Assembly: GCF_900100735.1 (NCBI RefSeq)
Contig: NZ_FNCJ01000001.1
Span: 804,735 to 868,734 of the forward strand
Origin: Paraburkholderia phenazinium
Lineage (GTDB): Bacteria; Pseudomonadota; Gammaproteobacteria; Burkholderiales; Burkholderiaceae
Length of the DNA: 64,000 nucleotides
Reading direction: 5' to 3'
Each line of letters begins with the position of its first letter. The stretch's first letter is position 1. Below are positions 35,072-45,677 of the stretch, one piece after another. A model generated the notes under the pieces. That model had not been told where the DNA came from. It saw nothing but the letters and a program-made list of their open reading frames with translations, and searched no databases. The translations under genes were made by a program, and so were the position numbers.

Positions 35072-37466
35072 TCGCCTTCGCGCTGCTCCAGGCGCGTAGC
35101 AAAAGCGCGTTGGTGACGACGCTCACGCTCGAAAACGCCATCGCGGCGCCCGCCAGCATGGGATTCAGCAACCCGAGCGCGGCAAGCGGAATACCCACCA
35201 GGTTGTAGACGAACGCCCAGAAAAGGTTCTGCTGGATCTTGCGCCAGGTGCGGCGCGAGATATCGATCGCGTCGGCGACGAGCGTGGGGTCGCCACGCAT
35301 CAGCGTGATGCCGGCGGCGTGCATGGCGACATCGGTGCCGGTTGCCATGGCGATGCCCAGGTCGGCTGCGGCGAGGGCGGGGGCGTCGTTGATGCCGTCG
35401 CCCGCCATCGCAACGATGCCAGCGCTGCGGATCTTGAGATCGCGGATCACGCGCGCTTTGTCTTCCGGCAGCACCTGGGCGTGGAATTCGTCGATACCGA
35501 GCGCCGCTGCGACGCTGGCCGCGCTGCCCTTGTTGTCGCCGGTTAGCAGCACGCTGCGGATGCCCATTTCCTTCAGGCGCTCGATCGCGGCGCGTGCGCC
35601 TGGCTTGAGGGTGTCGCCAAAGGCGAGCAAGGCGAGCGCCTGTGGCGGCGTGGTGCTGTGGCTTTGGAGATTCTCAGGGCCCCCGTGGCTCATCAGCCAT
35701 GACACGGTGTTGCCGGCGCTTTCGAGTTGTTCTGCACGGGCGGCGAGTTCTGGCGTTAAAACAATCCCCAGTTCCTTGAGCCAGCGGCTGCTGCCGATTG
35801 CCAAGGTGCGGCCGTCGATTTCGGCTTCTACGCCACGTCCGGGCACGGCACGCGCTTTGGAGGCCGTCGGCGTTCCAACGCTCGCGAGCCCTGCGTTGTT
35901 GGCGATAACCGTCGCGCTAGCATGAGACGTGTTGTTGGCCGTTGAGGCTTCACTGTCCGCTATCGCCAGCGACCTTTCCCGGCCACCCGGCGCGTCCTCG
36001 TAAGCCTTCACTATGGCCCGCGCCAGCGGATGATCGCTGTTGCGCTGCACAGCCGCCGCGAGCGACAGCGCCTCATCCCGCTCGATGCCGATCGGCTCAA
36101 ACGCCGTCAATGAAGGTTGCCCCACGGTCAGCGTCCCGGTCTTGTCGAACGCGACCAGATTGACGCGATGCGCGATTTCTAACGCCTCCGCATCTTTGAT
36201 CAACACGCCGTGCCGCGCCGCCACGCCGGTGCCCGCCATGATCGCCGCAGGCGTCGCCAACCCAAGCGCGCACGGACAGGCAATCACCAGCACGGCGACC
36301 GCGTTGAGGATCGCAGTCTCGCCACCCGCCCCAGCGATCAGCCAGCCTGCTAGCGTGAGCAGCGCGATCACCAGAATCGCGGGCACGAAGATTTCGCTCA
36401 CCCGGTCCACCAGCCGCTGAATCGGCGCCTTCTCGGCCTGGGCGGTTTCGACGAGTCGAATGATTCGCGCCAGCGTGGTTTCAGCACCCGTCGCCTTCGT
36501 CGTGACGGTAATCGCGCCTTCGCCGTTGATCGACCCTGCCGTAACCGGATCGTCCGGCTGCTTGGCTACGGGCAGGCTCTCACCGGTAATCAGCGATTCG
36601 TCGATATGGGTGCGGCCTTCGAGCACCGCACCGTCCACTGGCACCCGCTCGCCCGGCCGCACGACGACGATCATGCCGACCCGCACCTGTGCGAGCGGCA
36701 ACTCGTGCTCCTTGTCGCCAACGCGGATGCGCGCGCGTTCGGGCCGCAGCGCGTTCAACGCGCGGATCGCATCGGTGGTCTGGCGCTTGGCGCGCGCTTC
36801 CAGCCATTTGCCGAAGCGTACCAGCGTAATCACGACCGCTGACGCCTCGAAATACAGATGCATCGTATTGCCCGGATGGGCGATCAACTCGTAGACACTG
36901 ATGCCGTACGCCGCCGACGTGCCGAGCGCGACCAGCAGATCCATATTGCCGGCGCCGGCCCGCAGCGCCCGGTAGGCCGCCCGGTAAAACCGCGCACCGA
37001 ACCCGAACTGAACGAGCGTCGCGAGCCCGAACTGCAGCCAAGGGGGCACGATCGCGTCGATGCCGTGTGGCGCCGCGCCGCCGCTGAAGCCTTCGCTGAT
37101 CATCGGCAGCATGAGCGGCAGTGTCAGCACTGCGCAGATCGCAACGGCTGCGAGTTCGCGACGGGTTCGATCCTGCGCGCGCTGCGCGTCGGAAGCCGCG
37201 GCATCCACAGCTACTTCCTCGACAACCGGCGTCGCCTGATAGCCCGCTTTGGTCACGGCGACCACAAGCGCATCGATGCCGGTGGCGCCATCGCTCAGGT
37301 TGACTGTCGCCTTTTCCGTCGCCAGATTCACGGACACGCTGGCGACGCCGGGCACCTTCGCCAGCGCCTTTTCCACCCGCGCCGCGCACGAGGCGCAGGT
37401 CATGCCGCTGATATCGAGTTCCGCGCTGGCCTGCGGAGCGCGGTCGGGAGTGGAAAGATCGGTCAT
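35064..37466 (-). CDS. copA: Copper-exporting P1B-type ATPase
   Basis: An 800-residue heavy-metal ATPase. One N-terminal metal-binding domain carries GMTCASC (Cys24, Cys27). The membrane domain holds the CPC motif ([12 protein letters not shown]), and the cytoplasmic parts hold [13 protein letters not shown] and [19 protein letters not shown]. These define a Cu(I)-exporting pump. The start is uncertain: transcription from the CueR-type promoter would begin near 37502, so the ATGs at 37499-37502 would be nearly leaderless and GTG at 37517 lies in the operator; I take ATG 37466. No cueR or chaperone gene adjoins it. Confidence 0.9.
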   Translation of the reverse strand: MTDLSTPDRAPQASAELDISGMTCASCAARVEKALAKVPGVASVSVNLATEKATVNLSDGATGIDALVVAVTKAGYQATPVVEEVAVDAAASDAQRAQDRTRRELAAVAICAVLTLPLMLPMISEGFSGGAAPHGIDAIVPPWLQFGLATLVQFGFGARFYRAAYRALRAGAGNMDLLVALGTSAAYGISVYELIAHPGNTMHLYFEASAVVITLVRFGKWLEARAKRQTTDAIRALNALRPERARIRVGDKEHELPLAQVRVGMIVVVRPGERVPVDGAVLEGRTHIDESLITGESLPVAKQPDDPVTAGSINGEGAITVTTKATGAETTLARIIRLVETAQAEKAPIQRLVDRVSEIFVPAILVIALLTLAGWLIAGAGGETAILNAVAVLVIACPCALGLATPAAIMAGTGVAARHGVLIKDAEALEIAHRVNLVAFDKTGTLTVGQPSLTAFEPIGIERDEALSLAAAVQRNSDHPLARAIVKAYEDAPGGRERSLAIADSEASTANNTSHASATVIANNAGLASVGTPTASKARAVPGRGVEAEIDGRTLAIGSSRWLKELGIVLTPELAARAEQLESAGNTVSWLMSHGGPENLQSHSTTPPQALALLAFGDTLKPGARAAIERLKEMGIRSVLLTGDNKGSAASVAAALGIDEFHAQVLPEDKARVIRDLKIRSAGIVAMAGDGINDAPALAAADLGIAMATGTDVAMHAAGITLMRGDPTLVADAIDISRRTWRKIQQNLFWAFVYNLVGIPLAALGLLNPMLAGAAMAFSSVSVVTNALLLRAWSSAKATT

Positions 37467-37508
37467 GGTGGTATCGGCTCGGGCGGCATCAGGCCGCATC
37501 ATGAGTCC

Positions 37509-37539
37509 AGTATTCACCTTCCCATGATGGGAAGGTCAA
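37509..37539 (-). promoter_or_regulatory. CueR/MerR-type promoter of copA
   Basis: Read on the minus strand, TTGACC (37539-37534) and AATACT (37514-37509) are separated by 19 bases, the over-long spacing used by MerR-family activators. A perfect dyad ACCTTCCCA-N3-TGGGAAGGT (37516-37536) fills the spacer and matches the CueR box pattern. The regulator gene is not in the window. Confidence 0.8.
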
Positions 37540-37712
37540 GGACTCATGTTGGAGCGGGAGAAGAGGTGAGATGCAGCTGCCGCGCGAACGGTCACATTCG
37601 CGCGGGCGAGCTATCGCGTTTTAGCTCCGAGAGATTAGCGCCAGATCAGAGTGAGCGGTCCGAACCCTGACTAGGGCCAGAACGTACGCCAAGCCGTGCG
37701 CAAAACTGAGGC

Positions 37713-38354
37713 CTAAAACGACGGCGGCGCGCTCAGCATTGCCTCGGCCACCGCCTCTTGGGTCTCGCTGCCGCCGGCCAGCAAAGCCTCCACCGCGCCG
37801 CGGCGGTCGCGTGCTTCCTTGTTCTGACTCAGCTTCCATTTCCCCACCAGCCGCGTGACTTCAATTTCAATGCCGACAATCGCGCCCAGCATCTGCGAGA
37901 TAAAGTCGGCCGGCGCGTCGCCCATCTTCCATGGCTTGGGTTCATTCGCCTCCATCGTGCGCGTGAGTCGCGCCACGAGGCCGCGCACGAACGCTTCGTC
38001 GTCGCGCACGACGATCTTGCCGTGCGCGTGAACCACCATATAGTTGTAGGTCGGCACCTGACGATGGGTTTCGTGCTTGCTCGGATACCAGGTCGGCGAA
38101 ATATAGGCGGCTGGCCCCTGGAAAATCACCAGCGTGTCCGGGTGCGTGGCGACTTCCTGCCAGACCGGATTGGCGCGTGCCACGTGGGCCCGCAGCGTGC
38201 CATGCGGACCCTCGCCCGGCGCGAATTCGAACGGCACATGATTCGCGTCGAGACCGTTCGGGCCGGTGGTGACGAGTGTGCCGAGCGGATGGTCGGCGAT
38301 CATTTGATGCAGAACCTCGGGACGGTTCTCTTCGAAATGCGCGGGGACGTACAT
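37713..38354 (-). CDS. PaiB-like FMN-binding negative regulator
   Basis: A 213-residue protein of the PaiB family (MYVPAHFEENRPEVLHQMIADHPLGTLVTTG at the start; SPTWYPSKHETHRQVPTYNYMVVHAHGK in the core). PaiB of Bacillus represses sporulation and protease genes; in proteobacteria these FMN-binding split-barrel proteins have uncertain roles. The ATG at 38354 is chosen because the family always starts with this M-(Y)-x-P motif; the longer frame to 38663 overlaps the divergent lipoprotein gene. Confidence 0.8.
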   Translation of the reverse strand: MYVPAHFEENRPEVLHQMIADHPLGTLVTTGPNGLDANHVPFEFAPGEGPHGTLRAHVARANPVWQEVATHPDTLVIFQGPAAYISPTWYPSKHETHRQVPTYNYMVVHAHGKIVVRDDEAFVRGLVARLTRTMEANEPKPWKMGDAPADFISQMLGAIVGIEIEVTRLVGKWKLSQNKEARDRRGAVEALLAGGSETQEAVAEAMLSAPPSF

Positions 38355-38560
38355 GGAGCGCTCCGGATGCGATAGGGCGGCGGGTCGTGCGAAAGGTGTG
38401 TTTGTGCCTTTGCGCTTGCTAGCTGTCAAGGATACGATACAACCCGTTGTTGTCGGGATCGAGATACGAGGCGCGCTTGCGGTGGGCTTGGGAACCACGC
38501 GGGCAGAGCACTCGCTGACCGGCGCATCTTCCTGGACCGAACGTTCTGCCACCTGAACGA

Positions 38561-39979
38561 ATGATAAAAACTCGCCGAGAGCTGTTTTCGCTTCAACGGA
38601 CCTGCGCCTCGTTCGCAGGCCTCGCATTCCTCGCCGGCTGTGCCGCGACCCACGTTGACGCACCCAAGCCGACCGGCTGGATCAAGGACGAGGTGGCCGA
38701 CTCTTACGTGTTTGGCTACCCGCTCGTATTGATGGAAACGGCGCGCGACGCCGCAGTCGGCACCGATCCGGGCCAGGCGCCCATCAATTCGTTGCGTCAC
38801 GCACAGGCCTTGCCGCCGGTCGGCTCAGCCAATCCACCGACGCCGAGTATCGACACGTTCGATTCGAGCGGCTGGCTCGATCTGAGCACCGAACCGGTGA
38901 TCCTGACGCTGCCCGATTCGCACGGCCGTTATGTCGATGCCCGCGCGCTCGATATGTGGACCAACGTGGTCTGGTCGACCAGCGCCCAGATCGGGCCGCG
39001 TGCCAACGGGATCAAGGAACAGACGGTTGCGTTCGTCGGTCCCGGTTGGCAAGGCGATTTGCCAAAGAATGTTAAACGCATCGACGTGCCGACCCACAAC
39101 GCGTGGGTGACAGTGCGGATCCAGTCGAACAACGGTCGCGATGTGACAGCGGTGCGCAAACTGCAGCGCGGCATGCGCCTCGTGCCGCTGAGCGTGTACA
39201 CGAGCGCTGCGCGCTCGGCGTCGATTGCGCCGGGTGGCAATGCCGCTGCGACCGCTGCACTGGCCACCTCCGGCACGCCGGCCGCGCAGGTTGCCGCGCT
39301 CGATGCTAGCGGCTTCTTCAACCGGCTGGCGCAGGAGCTGCGGGACAACCCGCCGGTGCCCGACGATCCGCACGCGTTGAAGATTCTCGTCGACCTCGGT
39401 GTCAAACCCGATGAGCCGGTCAAACTGCCGGATGCTAACGACGTGATCAGCGCGGGCTTCGCCGATGGCCGCGAGCGGGTGGTCACGCCGCCGCCGAATC
39501 TGCTGAGCGTCAACGGCTGGAGCTGGTTTGGCGACGGCGTGGGCAACTACGGGCCGGACTACGCGCTGCGTGCCTACGCGGCGTACGCTCAGCCGGGCAT
39601 CGGTACGAAAGACGACGAAGTGCGCGCCACGGTCACGATGGATAGCGACGGCCACGTGCTGAACGGCGCGAACCGTTATGTGATCCATTTCGCGCCGAAC
39701 CAGTTGCCGCCGGTACGTGGCTTCTGGACGATTACCGCCTACACGAAGGAAGGCGCACTCGGCGAAAGCGCGCCGGCACGGCTTGCGGTGGGCGATCGCA
39801 ACGGTGCGCGCCGCAACCGTGACGGCTCGCTCGACGTGGTCGTGTCGTCAGTCCGCACGCGGGCGGCGAACTGGCTGCCGGCGCCGCGCACGGATCTGCA
39901 GCTCGTGCTGCGGCTCTACGCACCGAAGCCACAAGCAACCGACGGTACGTGGCAACCGCCCGCGGTTATCCGTCAGTGA
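38561..39979 (+). CDS. DUF1254/DUF1214 lipoprotein
   Basis: A 472-residue exported protein with a lipobox (FLAGC, Cys about 28). An N-terminal DUF1254 region (about 40-190; EVADSYVFGYPLVLMETAR, LDLSTEPVILTLPDSHGRY) and a C-terminal DUF1214 region (about 340-470; YVIHFAPNQLPPVRGFWTITAY) follow. These widespread proteins have no settled function. It stands alone, divergent from the PaiB-like gene, and is followed by a strong hairpin. Confidence 0.78.
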   Translation: MIKTRRELFSLQRTCASFAGLAFLAGCAATHVDAPKPTGWIKDEVADSYVFGYPLVLMETARDAAVGTDPGQAPINSLRHAQALPPVGSANPPTPSIDTFDSSGWLDLSTEPVILTLPDSHGRYVDARALDMWTNVVWSTSAQIGPRANGIKEQTVAFVGPGWQGDLPKNVKRIDVPTHNAWVTVRIQSNNGRDVTAVRKLQRGMRLVPLSVYTSAARSASIAPGGNAAATAALATSGTPAAQVAALDASGFFNRLAQELRDNPPVPDDPHALKILVDLGVKPDEPVKLPDANDVISAGFADGRERVVTPPPNLLSVNGWSWFGDGVGNYGPDYALRAYAAYAQPGIGTKDDEVRATVTMDSDGHVLNGANRYVIHFAPNQLPPVRGFWTITAYTKEGALGESAPARLAVGDRNGARRNRDGSLDVVVSSVRTRAANWLPAPRTDLQLVLRLYAPKPQATDGTWQPPAVIRQ

Positions 39980-39987
39980 TGAAGAGA

Positions 39988-40013
39988 GGTGCGCCGCGTG
40001 AACGCGGCGCACC
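39988..40013 (+). terminator. Strong hairpin after DUF1254 gene
   Basis: GGTGCGCCGCG (39988-39998) pairs perfectly with CGCGGCGCACC (40003-40013) around a TGAA loop, eight bases after the stop. The following CCCCTTGCG has few T residues, so intrinsic termination may be weak, but the hairpin would protect the mRNA end. Confidence 0.5.
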
Positions 40014-40160
40014 CCCTTGCGAGCGTCGAGGCGCGCGCGAGGCGATTGTTGGCATTCAGCTTACATTTCTATCCCAGATAAGCCTCAAGACATATACTTG
40101 CCCGAGCAAGACTCTTTAGTTATCGCGGCGGGCTTGCCGCCGCATCACCCATGACCGAGC

Positions 40161-43100
40161 ATGGCAAGCCTCAATAAAGCAACCCTGGCATCTTCCCTGC
40201 AGGCCGTGCGCGGTGTCGCGCAGGCACGCCGTACACGGCGTATCGTGATCGGCCTGCTGATCTTCATCGTAGTGTTCGGTCTGTTCGGCTTTTTTGCGGC
40301 GCCGCCGTTGATTCGCCACATCGCCGAGCAACAACTCAGCAAACAGCTCGACCGGCCGGCTACGATTGGCCGCATCGCGCTCAATCCCTACACGCTCAGG
40401 CTCGAAGCGGACCGCATTCATATTGGCGAGCGCGGCGGTCAGGGTGACTTCGTGGATATCTCGCGGCTGATCGTGAAACCGTCGTGGAGCTCGCTGTTTC
40501 GCGCCGCCCCGATTGTGGATGAAGTGCAGCTAGATTCGCCGCGTTTCAACATCATTCGCTACGACGCGCAACGCTTCAATTTCACGGACCTGATCGAGAA
40601 GTTCGCCAGGCAGCCGTCCCAACCGAACAGCAAACCGACGCTGTTCTCCGTGTCGAATATCAGGCTCGAAAACGGCCAGATCACCTTCGATGACCGTTTG
40701 CTTGGCGTCAAGCACGTGATCGACCAGTGGAAGCTCGGCATTCCGTTTATCGCTACGCTGCCGTCGAAGACCGATATCTTTGTTGAACCGCTGCTGCGCG
40801 CGCGCATCGACGGCAGCCCGCTCGCAATCGACGGCAAGACCAAGCCGTTTGCTGCTTCGCGTGAGTCGGAGGTGTCGCTGCGTTTCGATGGGCTCGACGT
40901 GCCGCAGATCCTTTCGTACGCGCCGGAGAAGCTGCCGGTGACGGTGCAGGCGGGCAAGCTCTCGACTGACCTCAAGCTCAATTTCATCGTATCGGACGAT
41001 GCGCCTTCGTTGCGCGTGACCGGTACGGTCGACCTGAACGACGTCGACGTGCTCGACGAAAACAAGCAGCCGTTCTTTGCGGCGCACGCGTTGCATGTGG
41101 CAGCAGCGACGCTCGAACCGCTGAAGAGCGTGTATCACTTCGACGAGATCCGCCTCGACTCACCGACCGTCAATCTGGCGCGTGACAAGGATGGCGTGTT
41201 GAGTGTCGAACGCACGTTTACGCCGGCGGCAGCGCCCGCACCCGCCTCGGCGAGCGCGCCGACACCTGCCGCGAGCGCGGCGCAGGGCGCGGCAAGCGCA
41301 CCGGAGGCGGCGTCGGAAGCAGCCGCGCCAGCCAAGGCCCCGGCGCCGCTCGACCTCGCGATCAAACGGTTTTCGCTCAATGACGGGACCGTGAATGTTC
41401 AGGATAACGCTGCGTCGAAACCTGTGGCCCTCGGCTTGAAGAGCCTTGCAGTTTCGCTGGCGGATTTTTCGACGTTGGCTCAAGCGCCCGCGCGCTACAC
41501 AGTGAATACCGCATTCAAGGACAGCCCGGGCTCGCTCGACGCGGCGGGTTCGCTGGGCCTTGTGGCGAAGAGCGCGGACTCGAAGATCGACCTCAAGACC
41601 TTATCGCTGCCCATGCTGCAGCCGTATCTCGACAGCGTGACTGCCGCCCAGGTAACGGACGGCGCGCTCTCCGCGACGGTCAATCTCAGCGCCAACTGGG
41701 CGAAATCGCCGCCGGATATTCAGATTGGCGAGAGTCAACTCGATCTGCAGTCGCTGAAACTTGCGACCCGCGGTAGTAAGGAGCCGGTTGTTGCGCTCGC
41801 GCAGGGCCAGGTGAACGTCAAGCAGGTAGACGTCTCGGGCCGTAATGCGGAGATCACGGGCGTCGACACCACGGGGCTGGTGATCAATGCGCAGCGTTTG
41901 AAGGACGGCAGGATCGATCTCGCGGCGCTCGCCGGACCGCATCAGGAGGCCCAGCAGCGCACCGCAATCCACGCGGTCAAGAAGGAGCAGGAGCAGGGTC
42001 CGGCGTGGCACTACAAGATCGGCGAACTGAGCCTGAAGGACGCGACGGCCAATTTCACCGACAACACGACGCCGCGGCCGGTCAAACTCGAGATCACGCC
42101 GCTGCAACTGAAAGTGCAGCAAATCAGCGACGACCTGAGCCGGCCGCTGCCGATCGATCTGCAGGCGACGCTCAATCGCAAGGGCACGCTCGGCGTTACG
42201 GGCGACGTGACCGCGACACCGCTCAAACTCGCGCTGAAAGTGGATGCCAACCGGCTGGACGCCGCGGCATTCGAACCGTACTTCGGCAGCGCGCTGAATG
42301 CGACGATTGCGAGCGCGTTGCTGAACATGAAGGGCGATGTGGCGTTGTCGCAGGTATCGAAATCGCTCAAGGCTTCGTACCGTGGCAATGCGGCACTCGT
42401 CGACGTGCGCATGCTCGACAAGGCGACCTCAGACTCGTTCGCGGGATGGGGCTCGCTGGCGCTGACGAACCTCAAGGCCAATTATGACGAGCACGGCACC
42501 GATGTCGACGCGGGGCGTGTGACGTTCTCGAACTTCTACGGGCGGGTGTTGCTGGATCCGCAAGGCAAGCTGAATCTCTCTGAGGTGGTGGCGCATGAGA
42601 GTGGTGCGCCGCAGTCGCTCACGCGTAGCAAGAGTTCGACAGAACCGGTGCCGTTGACGCCAGGTACGGCGTCTGAGGCGGCGGCTTCTGCGCCGGCGTC
42701 CGCTCCCGCTCTCGCTCCTGCGACGACAGCCGCAGCGCCGAAGGCTGCTTCTGCGACGGCCGCATCGGCAACAGTGACTGCGGCGACACCACCCTCCAGT
42801 CCGGTGAAGCTGCACTTCGGTCAACTGGTGCTGCAACAGGGCCGTGTCACTTACACCGACAACTTCATCAAGCCGAACTTCACGGCGAACCTGATCGGGA
42901 TTCAGGGGACCATTGGCGCGTTCGGCACGCAATCGACCACGTCCGCACCGGTGGACGTCTCCGCCAAGCTCGCGGCAAACGGCCCGCTGTCGATTCGTGG
43001 TAGCGTCAATCCGCTGATCGCCAAGCCGGCGCTCGATCTGACGGCGAGCGCGCACGATATCGAGCTAACGAACCTTACGCCGTATTCGGCGAAGTACGCC

Positions 43101-43991
43101 GGCTATCCGATTACGAAAGGCAAGCTCAACGTCGATCTGCACTACAAGCTGGATAACGACCAGTTGACCGCGAACAATCACATCTTCATCGATCAACTGA
43201 CGTTTGGCGATCATGTGGACAACGACACGGCCACCAAATTGCCGGTGCGCTTTGCGATTTCGCTGCTGAAGAACTCGAAGGGCGAAATCGATGTGAATAT
43301 TCCGGTGTCTGGGTCGCTATCCAATCCGGAGTTCAGTATTGGTGGGCTGATCTGGCGTGCGGTGCTGAATCTGCTGGAGAAGGCGGTGACCGCGCCGTTC
43401 TCGCTGCTCGCGAATGCGTTTGGCGGCAGTGGTGAGGAAATGGGCTATGTCGAATTCGATGCGGGTTCTGCGAAACTCTCCGATGCCGCAGACAAGAAAC
43501 TCGACACCATTGCGAAGGCGCTGGCCGATAAGTCTTCGATTCGCATCGACCTGATCGGACGCGTCGATCCGGCGGTGGATACGCCGGCCTTGCGCACGGA
43601 ATACGTGGAGAAGCTGGTCAAGCAGGAGAAGATCAAGGACGTGGTCGGCAATGGTGAGAGTGTCGATCTCTCGACTGTTACCGTTGATCCAAAGGACTAC
43701 GACAAGTATCTGACCAAGGCTTATAAAGACGCCGACTTCAAGAAGCCGCGCAATTTTGTCGGTCTGACCAAGACGCTGCCCGACGACGAGATGAAGAGCG
43801 CTTTGGCCGAACACGCGCCGATTAACGATGCCAGTTTGCGTGACCTCGCGCAGCAGCGCGCGCAGAGCGTGCAGCAGTATTTCGAGGGCAAGATCGACAG
43901 CAGCCGGGTGTTTATCGTTGCACCGAAGCTGGACGCGCAAGGCATCAAGGACAAGGGCGCGACGACGCGGGTGGATTTTGGGTTGAAGTGA
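40161..43991 (+). CDS. Large DUF748 (AsmA-like) envelope protein
   Basis: A 1276-residue protein with one N-terminal membrane anchor (about 28-50, IVIGLLIFIVVFGLFGFFAA) and a long, repetitive beta-rich body of the DUF748/AsmA type. Recurrent units such as RLEADRIHIGERGGQGDFVDI and ITFDDRLLGVKHVIDQW are seen. Alanine/proline-rich linkers occur near residues 355-395 and 840-880, and a C-terminal segment (GYVEFDAGSAKLSDAADKKLDTIAKAL) recalls OmpA-like domains. AsmA-like proteins are implicated in lipid transfer between membranes; the role here is inferred. It converges with the TPR/glycosyltransferase gene. Confidence 0.8.
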   Translation: MASLNKATLASSLQAVRGVAQARRTRRIVIGLLIFIVVFGLFGFFAAPPLIRHIAEQQLSKQLDRPATIGRIALNPYTLRLEADRIHIGERGGQGDFVDISRLIVKPSWSSLFRAAPIVDEVQLDSPRFNIIRYDAQRFNFTDLIEKFARQPSQPNSKPTLFSVSNIRLENGQITFDDRLLGVKHVIDQWKLGIPFIATLPSKTDIFVEPLLRARIDGSPLAIDGKTKPFAASRESEVSLRFDGLDVPQILSYAPEKLPVTVQAGKLSTDLKLNFIVSDDAPSLRVTGTVDLNDVDVLDENKQPFFAAHALHVAAATLEPLKSVYHFDEIRLDSPTVNLARDKDGVLSVERTFTPAAAPAPASASAPTPAASAAQGAASAPEAASEAAAPAKAPAPLDLAIKRFSLNDGTVNVQDNAASKPVALGLKSLAVSLADFSTLAQAPARYTVNTAFKDSPGSLDAAGSLGLVAKSADSKIDLKTLSLPMLQPYLDSVTAAQVTDGALSATVNLSANWAKSPPDIQIGESQLDLQSLKLATRGSKEPVVALAQGQVNVKQVDVSGRNAEITGVDTTGLVINAQRLKDGRIDLAALAGPHQEAQQRTAIHAVKKEQEQGPAWHYKIGELSLKDATANFTDNTTPRPVKLEITPLQLKVQQISDDLSRPLPIDLQATLNRKGTLGVTGDVTATPLKLALKVDANRLDAAAFEPYFGSALNATIASALLNMKGDVALSQVSKSLKASYRGNAALVDVRMLDKATSDSFAGWGSLALTNLKANYDEHGTDVDAGRVTFSNFYGRVLLDPQGKLNLSEVVAHESGAPQSLTRSKSSTEPVPLTPGTASEAAASAPASAPALAPATTAAAPKAASATAASATVTAATPPSSPVKLHFGQLVLQQGRVTYTDNFIKPNFTANLIGIQGTIGAFGTQSTTSAPVDVSAKLAANGPLSIRGSVNPLIAKPALDLTASAHDIELTNLTPYSAKYAGYPITKGKLNVDLHYKLDNDQLTANNHIFIDQLTFGDHVDNDTATKLPVRFAISLLKNSKGEIDVNIPVSGSLSNPEFSIGGLIWRAVLNLLEKAVTAPFSLLANAFGGSGEEMGYVEFDAGSAKLSDAADKKLDTIAKALADKSSIRIDLIGRVDPAVDTPALRTEYVEKLVKQEKIKDVVGNGESVDLSTVTVDPKDYDKYLTKAYKDADFKKPRNFVGLTKTLPDDEMKSALAEHAPINDASLRDLAQQRAQSVQQYFEGKIDSSRVFIVAPKLDAQGIKDKGATTRVDFGLK

Positions 43992-44017
43992 GGCGGTGAT
44001 GTTTCAGGTCACGCCCG

Positions 44018-45574
44018 TCACGTCGCGGGGAATTGCTGCTGCAGGGCGGCAGCAACCCGCTCCAGCACCTCGTCCCAGTTACCCAGTTGCGATTGGGTGA
44101 AGAGGCGCAAGGTGGGATACCACGGGCTGTCGTCCCGGCCATGCAGCCAGCGCCAGCAACCGGCGAAGCGATTGAGAAGCCACACCGGCTTGCCCAGCGC
44201 CGCGGCAAGGTGCGCTACGGAGGTATCCACGGAAATCACCAGGTCCAGGTTTTCGATCAGCGCGGCAGTTTCCGCAAAGTCCGTCACTTCATCCATCCAG
44301 TCGATGAGAAGCGTTTTGCTTGCCGCGTCGGGGCGCTTTTCCGGCGCATCTGGTTTTTGCAGACTGATCCAGCGTACGCGGGATAAACCCAGCAGTGGGG
44401 CAATTTGCGCGGAGGACAGGCTGCGCACCCTGTCCTCCTTCCAGCCCGAATGACCGCCTGCCCACACCACGCCTACACGCGGCAGGTGAGGCGCCGGCAA
44501 CGCCGCAAATCGGGTGTGCCACCGGGCGGCGCGCTCCGGGTTCGCATACAGGTAAGGGACGGCAGCGGGAATGTTGTCCAGACGGGTGCCGAATGCCATG
44601 GGCAAAGACATTAAAGGACAATACCAGTCCCAGTCGCCAAGGTCGGCGGGTACTGCATCGAGCAGCACGAGGCCGGGCCAGCGCGAGCACAACGCCTCTT
44701 CGTATAGGCGACGCAGGGCCGGCGGGCAGACATAAGCGACCTGTGAAAAGCGTTTGAGCGCTAGCGGCAGGTAGCGCACAAATTGGAGGCTGTCGCCATA
44801 GCCCTGCTCGTCAAGGACGAGCAGGCGCACACCACGTCCGGGTATCGTCGCCGTACGATTTGTCGTGGACGGATTTTCGCCTTTCCACTGCGGTAGCGCC
44901 ACTTGTGGGCGTACCCGGTGAGGGCGCCCATCTGCATCCTTCAACGCGACCCAGCGATCTTCGAAATAAGGCCAGGCTTCTTCGTAACGACCGGTGATGA
45001 GCAATAGATTGCTTAGGTTGTTGCGCGCGCTGAGATTGGCCGGTGCGAGCGTGATGGCGCGCTGATAGTACTGGTGTGCATCGCCGAATGCGCCGCACTC
45101 CCTGAGGATAACGCCCAGGTTATTGCACGCCTCAGAGTTGCCCGGTTCGAGTTCGAGCGTCCGGCGGTAGCTGATGACTGCTTCGTCAGGACAATTCAGA
45201 TGTTGCAGCGTCAACGCCAGGTTGTAGTGGAAGCGCGGAAAGTCGGGATAAAGCGCGAGACCCTGGCGGATACTTTGCATCGCACTGGTGAAGTCCTCCA
45301 GTCCGAGATGAATGGCGTACAGGGTGTTGTAGAAGTTCGGGTGGGGGCGAATAAGAATCGCTTGCTCAACCCAGCGTTGTGCCATTTCGTTCTGGCCTGC
45401 TACAAGCGCCAACAGTCCCTTTAGGTGCAAGCCGTGGGCATGCCCTGGGTCATGCTCAAGGATCCGATCGACGAGGGACTGTACCGCGTCAAAGCGACCC
45501 GCATGATAGGCTTTTACTGCGTCGTTGTACCAGATTGAAGGTGCGTTGGAGCTGACTGGGGCGGGGGATGGCAT
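44018..45574 (-). CDS. TPR protein with GT9/GT41-like glycosyltransferase domain, copy 2
   Basis: A 518-residue paralogue of the proteins at 4.1 and 51.1 kb. TPR units cover about residues 15-200 (AWPYFEDRW at the end), and the glycosyltransferase-like region contains DEQGYGDSLQFVRYLPLAL, RVGVVWAGGHSG and ISVDTSVAHLAAALGKPVWLLNRFAG. This copy is intact across the site where copy 3 has a stop codon (LLIDWMDEVTDF). It converges with the DUF748 gene. The acceptor is unknown. Confidence 0.78.
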   Translation of the reverse strand: MPSPAPVSSNAPSIWYNDAVKAYHAGRFDAVQSLVDRILEHDPGHAHGLHLKGLLALVAGQNEMAQRWVEQAILIRPHPNFYNTLYAIHLGLEDFTSAMQSIRQGLALYPDFPRFHYNLALTLQHLNCPDEAVISYRRTLELEPGNSEACNNLGVILRECGAFGDAHQYYQRAITLAPANLSARNNLSNLLLITGRYEEAWPYFEDRWVALKDADGRPHRVRPQVALPQWKGENPSTTNRTATIPGRGVRLLVLDEQGYGDSLQFVRYLPLALKRFSQVAYVCPPALRRLYEEALCSRWPGLVLLDAVPADLGDWDWYCPLMSLPMAFGTRLDNIPAAVPYLYANPERAARWHTRFAALPAPHLPRVGVVWAGGHSGWKEDRVRSLSSAQIAPLLGLSRVRWISLQKPDAPEKRPDAASKTLLIDWMDEVTDFAETAALIENLDLVISVDTSVAHLAAALGKPVWLLNRFAGCWRWLHGRDDSPWYPTLRLFTQSQLGNWDEVLERVAAALQQQFPAT

Positions 45575-45677
45575 AAGCGGCGGGGCGCGAGAAAACTCTG
45601 TCGGACGTCGATTTTATGTGCTGGGGAGCCGCCAATCTTTAGGAGAGGTCCGAAACGCCTGGCAAATATCGGATACC

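Noticed and set aside
37517..37517. GTG at 37517 as start of copA
   Set aside because: It lies inside the CueR-type promoter spacer, upstream of the expected transcription start.
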